64,000 nucleotides of DNA from contig NZ_PJJN01000035.1 of NCBI RefSeq assembly GCF_002929825.1, positions 280,208 to 344,207 on the forward strand, written 5' to 3'. Shown here piece after piece: positions 1 through 7,795 of this stretch. The position numbers were made by a program, and so were the translations under genes. Numbering within the stretch: the first letter of the stretch is position 1; each line of letters begins with the position of its first letter. This stretch comes from Cryobacterium sp. Y29 (lineage in GTDB: Bacteria > Actinomycetota > Actinomycetes > Actinomycetales > Microbacteriaceae). The notes under the pieces are model-generated. The model had not been told where the DNA came from, made no database searches, and saw nothing but the letters and a program-made list of their open reading frames with translations.

Positions 1-154
1 CGGCAATAAGCAATCCGAAGGAGGCCCAGACGAGCCAGACCAGATTGAAGAAGAAAGCTGTGGTGCCGATGGTGAAGGCAGCCAGCATGATGATGACCGC
101 GATCCAGGCCGCCGGGGAGTGGCCGTGTCCGGGATCTGAGAGATCGATGCTCAT
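1..154 (-). CDS. HGxxPAAW family membrane protein, cut by the window edge
   Basis: The first 51 codons of a small protein, read leftwards off the window. The start HGHSPAAW near residues 9-16 is the signature that names the actinobacterial HGxxPAAW family. A hydrophobic stretch follows, probably a first membrane helix. An ATG at 154 is preceded by a good GAGGAGAACC ribosome site. The family is often found between the Trp-associated membrane protein and trpC, which fits the genes to its right. Its function is unknown. The 3' end lies outside the window. Confidence 0.85.
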   Translation of the reverse strand, partial: MSIDLSDPGHGHSPAAWIAVIIMLAAFTIGTTAFFFNLVWLVWASFGLLIA

Positions 155-227
155 GGTTCTCCTCGTAAATGCGTAAGCCTGTATGCGTTGACAAGCAGAT
201 CAAGTCTAGCGGAGCGACAGCACGTCC

Positions 228-887
228 CTAACGAGCGGTCGGGTCTTCGCCGCGACTGAGATCGTCCCAGTCGCCGACGGAGTCGGCCGCTGCGGGCTCG
301 GCTGACACATCATCGGTCACGGGCGAAGCTTTCGGGGAACCGTCGGGAGCGGCTACCGGTTCAAAACGCACGCCCTGGTATTTACGGGTCGGCCCCGGCC
401 AGCGTGCGCTCGTCATGATGACGATCACACCGGTCGCCGCCATAATGACTGCGGCGCCCATTGCGACGAACGGCCACGCGGTGACCACCGTGCCGAGAAC
501 GCTCAGCTGAATGGACTCGTGCCCGGCAACTCCGGTCGCGGCGGTGACCGCAGCGGCACTGGCCTGAGAGGGGTCCTCGACTGCAAGGTATGCGGCGAGA
601 AACACCGAGAATCCGAGAAGAACCTCGAGCGCACCGAGCACGACTCGAATGAGCCGCCCCGCGATGGTGAGTGCCGCGGCGAGGGCGAACCCGGAGAGTG
701 CCAGGGCAGTCAGTGCCGGCGCGGCGATGGCTCCGTCGATTTGAAGCACCTGGGTGCCAGCGTCGGGCAGCCCCACTTCAGCGTGCACCCAAACCTGCGT
801 CCAGGCCAGCATTGCCAGGGCGCTCGCGCCCAAAATGGCGAGAATGAGCACGAGTTTGAGGCGACGCGGAGACATCCGTTTGCTCAC
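228..887 (-). CDS. Trp biosynthesis-associated membrane protein
   Basis: A 219-residue integral membrane protein with hydrophobic segments near residues 13-32, 53-75, 80-100 and 135-160, and a polar, acidic C-terminal tail rich in Ala, Ser and Asp. Size, topology and position directly behind trpE match the actinobacterial Trp operon-associated membrane protein family, whose role is not known. The GTG start shares one base with the trpE stop (TAGTG), so it is probably translated by coupling. A second possible start is the ATG at 875. No catalytic motif is visible. Confidence 0.85.
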   Translation of the reverse strand: MSKRMSPRRLKLVLILAILGASALAMLAWTQVWVHAEVGLPDAGTQVLQIDGAIAAPALTALALSGFALAAALTIAGRLIRVVLGALEVLLGFSVFLAAYLAVEDPSQASAAAVTAATGVAGHESIQLSVLGTVVTAWPFVAMGAAVIMAATGVIVIMTSARWPGPTRKYQGVRFEPVAAPDGSPKASPVTDDVSAEPAAADSVGDWDDLSRGEDPTAR

Positions 888-2443
888 TAGAACACTCGCC
901 GCATCGCGTTGGCGATAGCGACGGCGCGCAGGGGCGCTGCCGCTTTGTTCTGCGACTCCTGATACTCGGAAGCCGGATCGGAATCGGTGACGACACCGCC
1001 GCCGGCCTGCACCCGGGCGATGCCGTCCTTGATGGTGGCGGTACGGATGGCGATAGCCAGGTCGGCGTCGCCAGCGAAGCCGAAGTAGCCCACCACTCCC
1101 CCGTACACGCCACGCTGGGCTGGTTCGAGGGCGTCGATGATCTCGAGCGCCCGCGGTTTCGGCGCGCCCGACAGGGTGCCGGCCGGGAACGTGGCACGGA
1201 AGACGTCGATCGCGGTCTTGCCGGGAACCAGGTTGCCCTCGACCGATGACACCAAGTGCATGATGTGACTGAACCGTTCGATGCGCATGAATTCGGTCAC
1301 TTCGACCGACCCGGCCGCGCAGACCTTGAGCAGGTCGTTGCGGGCGAGATCGACGAGCATGAGGTGCTCGGCACGTTCCTTGGGGTCTTCGGCGAGCTCG
1401 ATCGCGTAGTCCGCGTCGGCATCCGGTGTGGTGCCACGGGGTTTCGAGCCGGCGATCGGGTGGGTGAAGACGCGTTGGTCTTGTACCTTGACGAGCGCTT
1501 CGGGCGAGGACCCAACGATCCAGTACGGGTCGCCCCCCGGCGTTTCCAGGCTCAGCAGGTACATGTATGGGCTCGGGTTGAGGCTGCGCAGCACCCGGTA
1601 GACGTCGATGGGGTCTGCGGTGCAGACCTGATCGAAACGCTGGGAGATGACGACCTGAAACACATCGCCGTCGAGGATGTGCTCTTTGCCGACATTGACG
1701 GCGGCGAGAAAATCGTCTCGCGTGGTGCGGTGGAGCGGCGTGCTCGGCGCCTCGAGGTCAACCTCGGCCAGCCAGGCTTCTCCGGGGGCGGCGAGTCGGG
1801 TTTGCAGTGAATCCAGGCGCGTTCTCGCGTCAGCCCAGAGCTTTTCGGGGGTGTCGGCACCGTCGTTGAGCACGTTGGCGATGAGCTGTACGGTTCCGTA
1901 CTTGTGGTCGAGGACGACGAGGTCGGCGACGAAGCTGAAGGACTGGCCTGGCACGTCGTAGTCGGCCGGCGGCTGGTGCGGCAGGCGTTCGATCTGGCGA
2001 ATCGCCTCCCAGCCGATGAAGCCGACCAATCCGCCCGTGAGCGGAGGGTGCTCGGGCAGCCGCGGCGTCTGCCAGCGTTCGAACAAGTAGGCCAGGGCGT
2101 CGAGCGGTCCGAGATCGGCTGCGGAACCGAGCGCACGCTCGGCGGAGAGCCCATAGTCGATCCAACGGGTGTCGTCGCCCTGTTGGGTGAGCACTCCGAA
2201 CGAGGAGACACCGATAAAGGAGAACCGAGACCAGATGCCGCCCTGTTCAGCGGACTCCAGCAAAAAGCTGCCCGGCAACCCCTCGGCGAGCTTGCGATAG
2301 ATGCCAACAGGGGTCTCACCGTCGGCGAATAGTTCACGGATCACCGGGATTACCCGGTGCTCCCCGGTCAACGCGTCAAACTGATTGCGCGTTGTCGACC
2401 CGGCGGTACGGGAACCGGTTGCGACTGGGATATCTTCACTCAT
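887..2443 (-). CDS. trpE: anthranilate synthase component I
   Basis: A 518-residue chorismate-binding enzyme that converts chorismate to anthranilate, using ammonia from a glutaminase partner (TrpG, not in this window). The LLES motif at residues 61-64 is the tryptophan-binding site used for feedback inhibition. The C-terminal two-thirds carries the conserved chorismate-binding stretches, including [22 protein letters not shown] and [11 protein letters not shown]. The ATG overlaps the hisI stop as ATGA, so it belongs to the his-trp transcript. Full length, with no missing motif. It draws on the chorismate made by the aro genes at 32-36 kb. Confidence 0.97.
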   Translation of the reverse strand: MSEDIPVATGSRTAGSTTRNQFDALTGEHRVIPVIRELFADGETPVGIYRKLAEGLPGSFLLESAEQGGIWSRFSFIGVSSFGVLTQQGDDTRWIDYGLSAERALGSAADLGPLDALAYLFERWQTPRLPEHPPLTGGLVGFIGWEAIRQIERLPHQPPADYDVPGQSFSFVADLVVLDHKYGTVQLIANVLNDGADTPEKLWADARTRLDSLQTRLAAPGEAWLAEVDLEAPSTPLHRTTRDDFLAAVNVGKEHILDGDVFQVVISQRFDQVCTADPIDVYRVLRSLNPSPYMYLLSLETPGGDPYWIVGSSPEALVKVQDQRVFTHPIAGSKPRGTTPDADADYAIELAEDPKERAEHLMLVDLARNDLLKVCAAGSVEVTEFMRIERFSHIMHLVSSVEGNLVPGKTAIDVFRATFPAGTLSGAPKPRALEIIDALEPAQRGVYGGVVGYFGFAGDADLAIAIRTATIKDGIARVQAGGGVVTDSDPASEYQESQNKAAAPLRAVAIANAMRRVF

Positions 2444-2808
2444 TCCGTCGGCCTATTCATGGTAGTCGCGCCCAAATCGCGCCCGTCGAAGCAGGTATGC
2501 GTGCCGGTGTGACACGCCCCTCCAACCTGGTCGACCTGCACGAGCAGGGTGTCGCTATCGCAGTCGAAGGCGGCGGACTGCACATACTGGGCGTGGCCAG
2601 AGGTGTCGCCCTTTCGCCAGAATTCCTGCCGGCTGCGCGACCAGAAGGTGACGCGTCCCTCGGTGAGGGTGCGGCGCAGCGCTTCCCGGTTCATCCACCC
2701 GAGCATGAGAACTTCGTGGGTGTCCCACTGCTGGATGACGGCGGGCAGCAGCCCGTTGTCACTGAATACAGCGGCGTCCAGCTGATCGGTCAGCAGTTCG
2801 TTGGTCAT
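2440..2808 (-). CDS. hisI: phosphoribosyl-AMP cyclohydrolase
   Basis: A 122-residue single-domain enzyme that opens the purine ring of phosphoribosyl-AMP, the third step of histidine synthesis. The metal-binding DCDSD motif is at 82-86 and the zinc ligands are in [11 protein letters not shown] (Cys99, His100, Cys106 region). [17 protein letters not shown] is the family hallmark. HisI is separate from HisE here (4518-4781), unlike the fused HisIE of enterobacteria. It overlaps hisF by one base (TGATG) and trpE by four. Confidence 0.97.
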   Translation of the reverse strand: MTNELLTDQLDAAVFSDNGLLPAVIQQWDTHEVLMLGWMNREALRRTLTEGRVTFWSRSRQEFWRKGDTSGHAQYVQSAAFDCDSDTLLVQVDQVGGACHTGTHTCFDGRDLGATTMNRPTE

Positions 2809-3569
2809 CAGCGCACCAGCATTCCGGCGTCGGCGAGCTCACGCTTGACGTCGCCTATGGTCAATAATTGGTTGTGAAAAACAGATGCCGCGAGAACGGC
2901 ATCCGCTCCGGCTCGGATCGCCGGCGGGAAGTCCTCTACCCGCCCGGCGCCACCGGAGGCGATCACCGGAACCCGACTATTCGTGCGCATGAGCGCGATC
3001 AGGTCGGTATCGAAACCGGCCTTGGTACCGTCGGCGTCGATCGAGTTGACCAGGAGTTCTCCGGCACCGAGCTCGATCGCCCGCCGGGCCCAGGCCACGG
3101 CATCCAGGTCGGTCTCCGTGCGACCACCGTGCGTGGTGACGACGAAACCGCTCTCGGTGCGTTCGGACCGTTTCACGTCGAGGCTCAACACGAGAACCTG
3201 AGCACCGAACCGGTCGGCGATTTCAGCGATGAGGGCGGGCCGGGCAATGGCCGCGCTGTTGACGCCGACCTTGTCGGCACCGCTCGCCTGCAGCCGGGAG
3301 ACGTCTTCGACGCTGCGGATGCCGCCGCCGACCGTCAACGGAATGAACACTTGCTCAGCGGTGGCGCGCACCACGTCATAGGTCGTTGAGCGATTGTCCA
3401 CCGTGGCCGTGACGTCGAGAAAGGTCAGTTCGTCGGCACCCTGCTCGTAGTAGCGTCGCGCCAGTTCCACCGGGTCGCCGGCGTCACGCAGATTCTGAAA
3501 GTTGACGCCCTTGACGACACGACCGTTGGCCACGTCAAGGCAGGGAATGACGCGCACACTCAAACTCAT
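2808..3569 (-). CDS. hisF: imidazole glycerol phosphate synthase subunit HisF
   Basis: A 253-residue (beta/alpha)8 barrel, the cyclase half of imidazole glycerol phosphate synthase. It uses ammonia from the HisH glutaminase (not in this window) to make imidazole glycerol phosphate and AICAR. The catalytic aspartates are Asp12 (in [13 protein letters not shown]) and Asp131 (in VLSLDVKR). The phosphate-binding loops GGGIRS and SGGAG are intact. It lies between hisG and hisI in the his-trp chain. Confidence 0.97.
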   Translation of the reverse strand: MSLSVRVIPCLDVANGRVVKGVNFQNLRDAGDPVELARRYYEQGADELTFLDVTATVDNRSTTYDVVRATAEQVFIPLTVGGGIRSVEDVSRLQASGADKVGVNSAAIARPALIAEIADRFGAQVLVLSLDVKRSERTESGFVVTTHGGRTETDLDAVAWARRAIELGAGELLVNSIDADGTKAGFDTDLIALMRTNSRVPVIASGGAGRVEDFPPAIRAGADAVLAASVFHNQLLTIGDVKRELADAGMLVR

Positions 3570-3585
3570 GCGAGTTCTCCTCTCA

Positions 3586-3617
3586 CCGGGTTATAAACGG
3601 GCCGGGTTATAAACGGG
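3586..3617. repeat. 16-bp perfect tandem duplication at the hisG 3' end
   Basis: The 16-mer CCGGGTTATAAACGGG occurs twice head to tail. The right copy contains the last codons and the TAA of hisG. The left copy lies in the short spacer before hisF. It looks like a simple slippage duplication of the hisG end. Confidence 0.9.
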
Positions 3618-4446
3618 CGTTGTGGATGGTGGTGATGAGAATGGCCCGGGCCCCGAGGGCGTAGAGGGCATCCATCACGTTGTTCATGTCACCACGGCCG
3701 ATCATGACCCGCACGGCGGCCCACTCCGGGTCGTGAAGGGAGGAAACCGTCGGCGATTCGATGCCGGGCGCGAGCGCTGCGGCCGCATCGAGCAGGGCAA
3801 CGGGGATGTCGTAGTCGAGGAGCACGTACTGGCGGGCCACGAGCACGCCCTGGAGACGGCGGAGCAGGGTGTCGATTCCGGCCTTGTCGTTGGTGGAGCT
3901 GATGAGAACGGCCGTGGACTCGAGGATGACCGGTCCGAAGATTTCGAGGCCGGCTTTGCGCAGGGTCGTCCCGGTGGAGACGACGTCGGCGACAGCATCC
4001 GCTACCCCGAGCTGAACCGCCGATTCGACCGCGCCATCGAGTTCAACCAGATCGACGGTCACCGAGTGCGTGGCGAGGAAGCGTTCGACCAAACCCGGGT
4101 AGCTCGTGGCGACACGCAGGCCGTCGAGGTCTGCCAGCTCGGTGAAGCGACCGGCCGGCCCGGCAAAGCGAAAGGTCGAGTCTCCAAAGTCGAGGCTGGC
4201 GATCTCCACGGCTTTCGAGTGCGAGTCGAGCAGCAGGTCGCGTCCGGTGATGCCCACGTCGAGGGCGCCGGAACCGACGTAGGTGGCGATGTCGCGGGGG
4301 CGAAGGTAGAAAAATTCGACGCCGTTGTGCGGGTCGGCGGTGACAAGGTCGCGTGGGTCGCGGCGGCCGGTATAGCCGGCTTCAGCAAGCATCTGCGCGG
4401 CGGTTTCAGACAACGAGCCCTTGTTGGGCACGGCAATTCTTAGCAT
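3607..4446 (-). CDS. hisG: ATP phosphoribosyltransferase, long form
   Basis: A 279-residue enzyme for the first and committed step of histidine synthesis (ATP plus PRPP to phosphoribosyl-ATP). The catalytic half (to about residue 200) is followed by the roughly 75-residue C-terminal regulatory domain of the long-form family, which binds histidine, so no HisZ partner is needed. The ATG at 4446 follows a long poly-T/A stretch rather than a strong ribosome site. Its stop codon lies in the 16-bp duplication described separately. Confidence 0.97.
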   Translation of the reverse strand: MLRIAVPNKGSLSETAAQMLAEAGYTGRRDPRDLVTADPHNGVEFFYLRPRDIATYVGSGALDVGITGRDLLLDSHSKAVEIASLDFGDSTFRFAGPAGRFTELADLDGLRVATSYPGLVERFLATHSVTVDLVELDGAVESAVQLGVADAVADVVSTGTTLRKAGLEIFGPVILESTAVLISSTNDKAGIDTLLRRLQGVLVARQYVLLDYDIPVALLDAAAALAPGIESPTVSSLHDPEWAAVRVMIGRGDMNNVMDALYALGARAILITTIHNARL

Positions 4447-4494
4447 GGGGATACTCTCTTGGTTTTTTTCACACGACTATTTAGTGAATTAGTG

Positions 4495-4511
4495 CCAGCG
4501 GCGCACGCTGG
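4495..4511. other. stem-loop between hisE and hisG
   Basis: A perfect 6-bp inverted repeat, CCAGCG and CGCTGG around a 5-base loop, just behind the hisE stop. On the transcribed strand no U-run follows, so it is more likely a processing or stabilising hairpin than a terminator. Confidence 0.35.
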
Positions 4512-4517
4512 TGTGGA

Positions 4518-4781
4518 TCACAAATGTCGGTAGATGTCGGCCGGAGAGAGGCCCTTGGCGATCATCATGACCTGCAGGTGGTAGAGCAGCTGGGAGATTT
4601 CAGCGGAGGTTTCGTCGTCGCTTTGAAACTCGGCAGCCATCCAGACTTCGGCGGCTTCCTCAACAATTTTCTTGCCAATGGCGTGCACGCCGGCATCGAG
4701 TTCACGCACGGTGCCGGAGCCCTCGGGGCGGTTGCGGGCCTTGTCGCTCAGTTCTACGAAAAGGTCATCGAAAGTTTTCAC
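4518..4781 (-). CDS. hisE: phosphoribosyl-ATP pyrophosphatase
   Basis: An 87-residue all-alpha MazG-fold enzyme that removes pyrophosphate from phosphoribosyl-ATP, the second histidine step. The acidic metal-binding residues are seen in [13 protein letters not shown] and the following helix. The GTG start overlaps the rpe stop as GTGA. It lies immediately before hisG, as in mycobacteria and other actinobacteria. Confidence 0.95.
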   Translation of the reverse strand: MKTFDDLFVELSDKARNRPEGSGTVRELDAGVHAIGKKIVEEAAEVWMAAEFQSDDETSAEISQLLYHLQVMMIAKGLSPADIYRHL

Positions 4782-5461
4782 GACTCTAGGTTACCCGCCC
4801 CGTGACGGTGACTAGCCGCGCGCTCCCGCAGCAGGCCGATCTGGGCGGCCGGATTCTCGGCCCCGAACACGCTGGAACCAGCCACGAAAGTGTCGGCGCC
4901 AGCCAAAGCTGCGATCTCGATGGTCTGTGCGGTAATGCCGCCGTCCACCTGCAACCAGACGTCGAGGCCGGTCTTTTGTACTGCTGTGCGCAACTGAACC
5001 AGCTTCGGCATGGTCGATTCCATGAAGCTCTGGCCGCCGAATCCGGGTTCTACAGTCATCACCAGCACCTGGTCGAATTCGGAAAGCAGTTCGAGATACG
5101 GCGCGACATCGGTACCCGGTTTCAGGGCGATGCCGGCGCGCGCGCCCATCTGCCGCAGGCGACGGGCCAGAGCGACGGGCTCGGTCGTGGCCTCGGCGTG
5201 GAAGGTGACCGAGTAGGCCCCGGCCTCAGCGTAGCCGGGCGCCCACCGCTCGGGATCGTCGATCATCAAGTGGATGTCCAGCGGCAACGGCGATACCTGC
5301 TGCAGGCGTTCGACCATTCCCAGCCCGAAGGTGAGGTTTGGAACAAAGTGATTGTCCATGATGTCGACGTGCACGAGGTCGGCGGAGCGGATGCGGCCGA
5401 GCTCGTTCTCCATGTTGACGAAATCGGCGGCGAGAATGCTCGGATTGATGCGGTTAGCCAT
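4778..5461 (-). CDS. rpe: ribulose-phosphate 3-epimerase
   Basis: A 227-residue TIM barrel that interconverts ribulose 5-phosphate and xylulose 5-phosphate in the pentose phosphate pathway. Family motifs are intact: [27 protein letters not shown] and QVDGGI. It is the first gene of the his-trp chain visible here, so the promoter probably lies in the 78-bp gap it shares with the divergent DUF2809 gene. The link to histidine is metabolic: ribose phosphate feeds PRPP. Confidence 0.96.
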   Translation of the reverse strand: MANRINPSILAADFVNMENELGRIRSADLVHVDIMDNHFVPNLTFGLGMVERLQQVSPLPLDIHLMIDDPERWAPGYAEAGAYSVTFHAEATTEPVALARRLRQMGARAGIALKPGTDVAPYLELLSEFDQVLVMTVEPGFGGQSFMESTMPKLVQLRTAVQKTGLDVWLQVDGGITAQTIEIAALAGADTFVAGSSVFGAENPAAQIGLLRERAASHRHGAGNLES

Positions 5462-5539
5462 CCGCTCAGTTTATCGAGCCTCGCGCAGCGGGCGGTTGCC
5501 TCCGGACCGTGCCGCGGGACGGTCCCCTATCCTCAAGGG

Positions 5540-5980
5540 ATGGAACGCTCGGAATCCCCGTATTCGCGTGGGACGAGACCCGCGTCGAGGAGCAGACGGA
5601 GCCTCCTGGCTTCCGGCGCTGTCATCACGGGCATAGGGTTGACGGTTCATTTCACCAACAATGGACCGGTCGGTGTTTTCGCTGCCGACGCTCTGTACGC
5701 GGTGCTGACCTACCTGGCCGTTTCGTTCATCGCTCCACGCTTTCGACCTCAGGTCAGTGCAACGGTCGCCTACTTGGTTTGCGTGACGATCGAGGCAGCC
5801 CAACTATCCCCAGGGCCGGCTGCCCTGGCCGATGTCTTTCCGCCGGCCAGACTCATTCTCGGCACGACGTTTGCGCCCGTGGATCTCCTCGCCTATGCCG
5901 TGGGGGTGTCAGCCGTCCTGGTCTGCGACAGGCTCATTCCACGACGCTGCACGCGATCGATGCGGCCAACCGCCAGGTAG
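5540..5980 (+). CDS. DUF2809 family membrane protein
   Basis: A 146-residue protein with about four hydrophobic segments after a short basic N-terminus. The pattern (a segment ending before FTNNGPVG, then ADALYAVLTYLAV, then TVAYLVCVTIEAAQL and a last helix near VDLLAYAVGV) matches DUF2809 proteins, small polytopic membrane proteins of unknown function. The ATG at 5540 follows CTCAAGG, a fair ribosome site. It is divergent from rpe and starts the accessory pocket before rsmB. Confidence 0.75.
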   Translation: MERSESPYSRGTRPASRSRRSLLASGAVITGIGLTVHFTNNGPVGVFAADALYAVLTYLAVSFIAPRFRPQVSATVAYLVCVTIEAAQLSPGPAALADVFPPARLILGTTFAPVDLLAYAVGVSAVLVCDRLIPRRCTRSMRPTAR

Positions 5981-6119
5981 CAGCTACGGAATGCGCTCGT
6001 GCAAGCGGCACTCACCGTGGTCGAGGCGCCACAATCTACATCCGCGCTAGTCGATCTTGCCGAGACCTCCACGTGCACGACGTGGCGCGGTCTCGGCGTC
6101 GTACACGTGGGGCGGGCGC

Positions 6120-6352
6120 CTACTTTTCCCAGTTGGGTTTTTCGGCAGGGGTGGCGGCGCGGTTTTGGTCGGCGGGGCGCCAGGTTTGGGTGGGGTCGAA
6201 CACGAGGGGCCGCAGACCCCGGGCCGTCCGTCTCGCATGGTGATGTCCGAGCCGGAGGTCTCGATACTCACACGCTCGGCGTTGCAGAGCAGCACAGCAT
6301 TGTCGATATCGGCGGGTCCGCCCGTGCGCCAAGGCCTCACCGGGCGCAGACC
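6120..6352 (-). pseudogene. C-terminal remnant of a DUF222/HNH endonuclease
   Basis: One frame (about 6352 down to 6208) reads PWRTGGPADIDNAVLLCN followed by ITMRDGRPGVCGP, which matches the end of the HNH region in the DUF222/13E12-type proteins common in actinobacteria. The next part, FDPTQTWRP to the stop at 6120, continues in another frame, so a frameshift lies at about 6198-6210. The histidines expected after LLCN are replaced (LLCNAERVSIE). No N-terminal half is present, so this is a truncated, frameshifted and probably inactive remnant. The family assignment comes from motif recognition alone. Confidence 0.75.
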
Positions 6353-6611
6353 CGTCCGGTGCATTATGAAAAAACCTGAAATTGAGTGCAAACTTTCTCA
6401 AAGAAAGAACCTCCCCGACCCGGTCCTAGTGCGAGTTATCGACCAAATTTTCGAAAGTACCAGAAGCTATGCACAAGGCAGAAACAAGGAGACGGCGAGC
6501 ATAGAGTCCCTCGCGCTGCCGCGCGGCGCTCCGAGCGCCCGGTGCACCACTGCTCGACACTGGGCAGCATGCTTGGTCATCGCTCGGGGCGCATTTCGCG
6601 CTGTCTCAATC

Positions 6612-6650
6612 ATGTTATCGTTTATCGTTATGTATCGACAAGCGTTATGG
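6612..6650 (+). promoter_or_regulatory. TATCG repeat cluster, candidate promoter/operator
   Basis: Upstream of the DUF2975/regulator unit the sequence TTATCG, TTTATCG, TTATG, TATCG recurs within 30 bases, in an AT-rich patch that contrasts with the GC-rich surroundings. TATGTAT could serve as a -10 element. Such repeated short sites ahead of a small XRE regulator suggest self-regulation. This is inference; no binding site for this family is established here. Confidence 0.4.
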
Positions 6651-6664
6651 CGTAAGGGTCCAGC

Positions 6665-6712
6665 ATGATGATGATTCAACACGACACGAAGAACTCTGAA
6701 ATGACACGCTGA
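6665..6712 (+). CDS. possible 15-residue leader ORF coupled to the DUF2975 gene
   Basis: The ORF reads MMMIQHDTKNSEMTR then TGA, and the TGA shares its last base with the ATG of the DUF2975 gene (TGATG). It has a plausible ribosome site (AAGGG, six bases upstream), whereas the DUF2975 ATG has none, so ribosomes may reach DUF2975 by reinitiation. It could equally be chance sequence. No family resemblance is expected at this length. Confidence 0.4.
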   Translation: MMMIQHDTKNSEMTR

Positions 6713-7482
6713 TGGCGGCTCTAACCTGGTGGACTGCTCTCCTCGTCTTACTCGTGCTCGGCACCATAGCGACCGTCGTGGTAATCGAACGTCGATCGGA
6801 ATCTCGACCGGGCACCGATGTCGGCCCCACCAAGGCGGTGCGGGTCACCAGAATCATCGCGATCCTCTATGCGGTGGTGACGGTGTTCGGAACTGTAGCC
6901 GATGCCCTGCAACGGCTACTCAGCGACGCTGTGAGTGTGCGGCTGCCCGTCAAGCCATTCTGGCCCAGCCTGCCGAACACGGTTGAGGTCACGGGGACGA
7001 CCGCCGACGTTGTGGGTGGAGGGTTCGACCACGCTGTGGTGACCGTGGCAGGGCTGGACACTGCCACCCGCGTCTGGCTGGCAGCCGGCGACGCGCTTCA
7101 GGGAGCGACGAACGTTGTGATCGCTGTCGTTGTTGTTATGCTCTGCACGAGCATCATCAGGCTGGATCCGTTCCGTCCGGCGCTGACCCGCGGCATCAAC
7201 CTGACCGCGACCTCGATCATCGTCGGCGGCCTTAGCTGGCAGGTGTGTGATGCTGTCGCGGGCGGCCTCGCCTCCTCTCAGGTACTCAGGGCAACCGGGT
7301 GGAGTCTGGACACAGCCGAGATCGACTGGACTGACATTCGTCAGGTCATCGGGCTGCCGATGGCAGGCCACGAATGGACTCTGGATTTCTGGCCGATCTG
7401 GGTGGGCCTGGCCCTGTTCGCCGTAGCCGCGGTATTTCGATACGGGCAGAAGTTGCAAAGAGACTCCGACGGGCTCGTCTGA
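6712..7482 (+). CDS. DUF2975 family membrane protein
   Basis: A 256-residue protein with hydrophobic segments near residues 5-24, 45-64, 135-150, 163-185 and 228-243. It ends in an FRYGQKLQRDSDGLV-type tail, the hallmark of DUF2975 proteins, whose function is unknown. It is followed with a TGATG overlap by a small XRE regulator, the usual partner of this family. The region between the second and third helices (about 75-130) is long compared with many family members and is probably extracellular. The start has no clear ribosome site of its own (see the leader ORF). Confidence 0.8.
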   Translation: MAALTWWTALLVLLVLGTIATVVVIERRSESRPGTDVGPTKAVRVTRIIAILYAVVTVFGTVADALQRLLSDAVSVRLPVKPFWPSLPNTVEVTGTTADVVGGGFDHAVVTVAGLDTATRVWLAAGDALQGATNVVIAVVVVMLCTSIIRLDPFRPALTRGINLTATSIIVGGLSWQVCDAVAGGLASSQVLRATGWSLDTAEIDWTDIRQVIGLPMAGHEWTLDFWPIWVGLALFAVAAVFRYGQKLQRDSDGLV

Positions 7483-7715
7483 TGCGCGCGGTTCCCGATG
7501 AGGACTCCGGCATTCATTGCCGGCTCGACGAGCTCCTCGAGCAGCGTGGCATGACCCTGACGCGGCTCAGCTCCCTCGTGGGCGTCAGCATCGTCAACCT
7601 GTCCGTGCTGAAGAACGATCGAGCCAGAGCCATCCGCTATTCAACGCTCCGGGCGATCTGTGATGCGCTCGACTGCGATGTAGGAGATCTGCTGGTGGTG
7701 GGACCCAGCGCCTGA
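7482..7715 (+). CDS. XRE-type helix-turn-helix regulator (YozG-like)
   Basis: A 77-residue protein made almost entirely of one Cro/C1-type DNA-binding domain: LDELLEQRGMTLTRLSSLVG, then ISIVNLSVLKNDRA-like recognition helix residues (VNLSVLKNDRARAIRYSTL) and CDALDCDVGDLL. This matches the small regulators paired with DUF2975 membrane proteins. Its ATG overlaps the DUF2975 stop by one base, so the two are made together. It probably binds the TATCG repeat cluster upstream, but that is inference. Confidence 0.88.
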   Translation: MRAVPDEDSGIHCRLDELLEQRGMTLTRLSSLVGVSIVNLSVLKNDRARAIRYSTLRAICDALDCDVGDLLVVGPSA

Positions 7716-7734
7716 TCTCGGTAGCCGCTACGGT

Positions 7735-7757
7735 AACGGGCGTAACGCGCACCCGTT
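7735..7757. terminator. possible shared terminator between convergent genes
   Basis: An inverted repeat with outer arms AACGGG and CCCGTT lies in the 80-bp gap where the XRE regulator and rsmB converge. There is no strong U-run on either side, so the call rests on position and pairing only. Confidence 0.3.
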
Positions 7758-7795
7758 TCGGGAGCGCGCATCCGCTGGTCTGGGCGGCGGTGCGC

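Larger units (their letters stand above)
5981..6664. other. 684-bp stretch without an intact gene
   Basis: This stretch holds the decayed HNH fragment on the minus strand (6120-6352, listed separately). It also has a small perfect hairpin at 6525-6539 (GGCGCT, CCG, AGCGCC) and, near its right end, a cluster of TATCG-containing repeats upstream of the DUF2975 unit. I see no RNA gene or other coding sequence. The many long frames are on the wrong strand or lack any family resemblance. Confidence 0.6.

Noticed and set aside
6525..6539. Small hairpin GGCGCT-CCG-AGCGCC as terminator
   Set aside because: No U-run on either strand and no gene ending just upstream.
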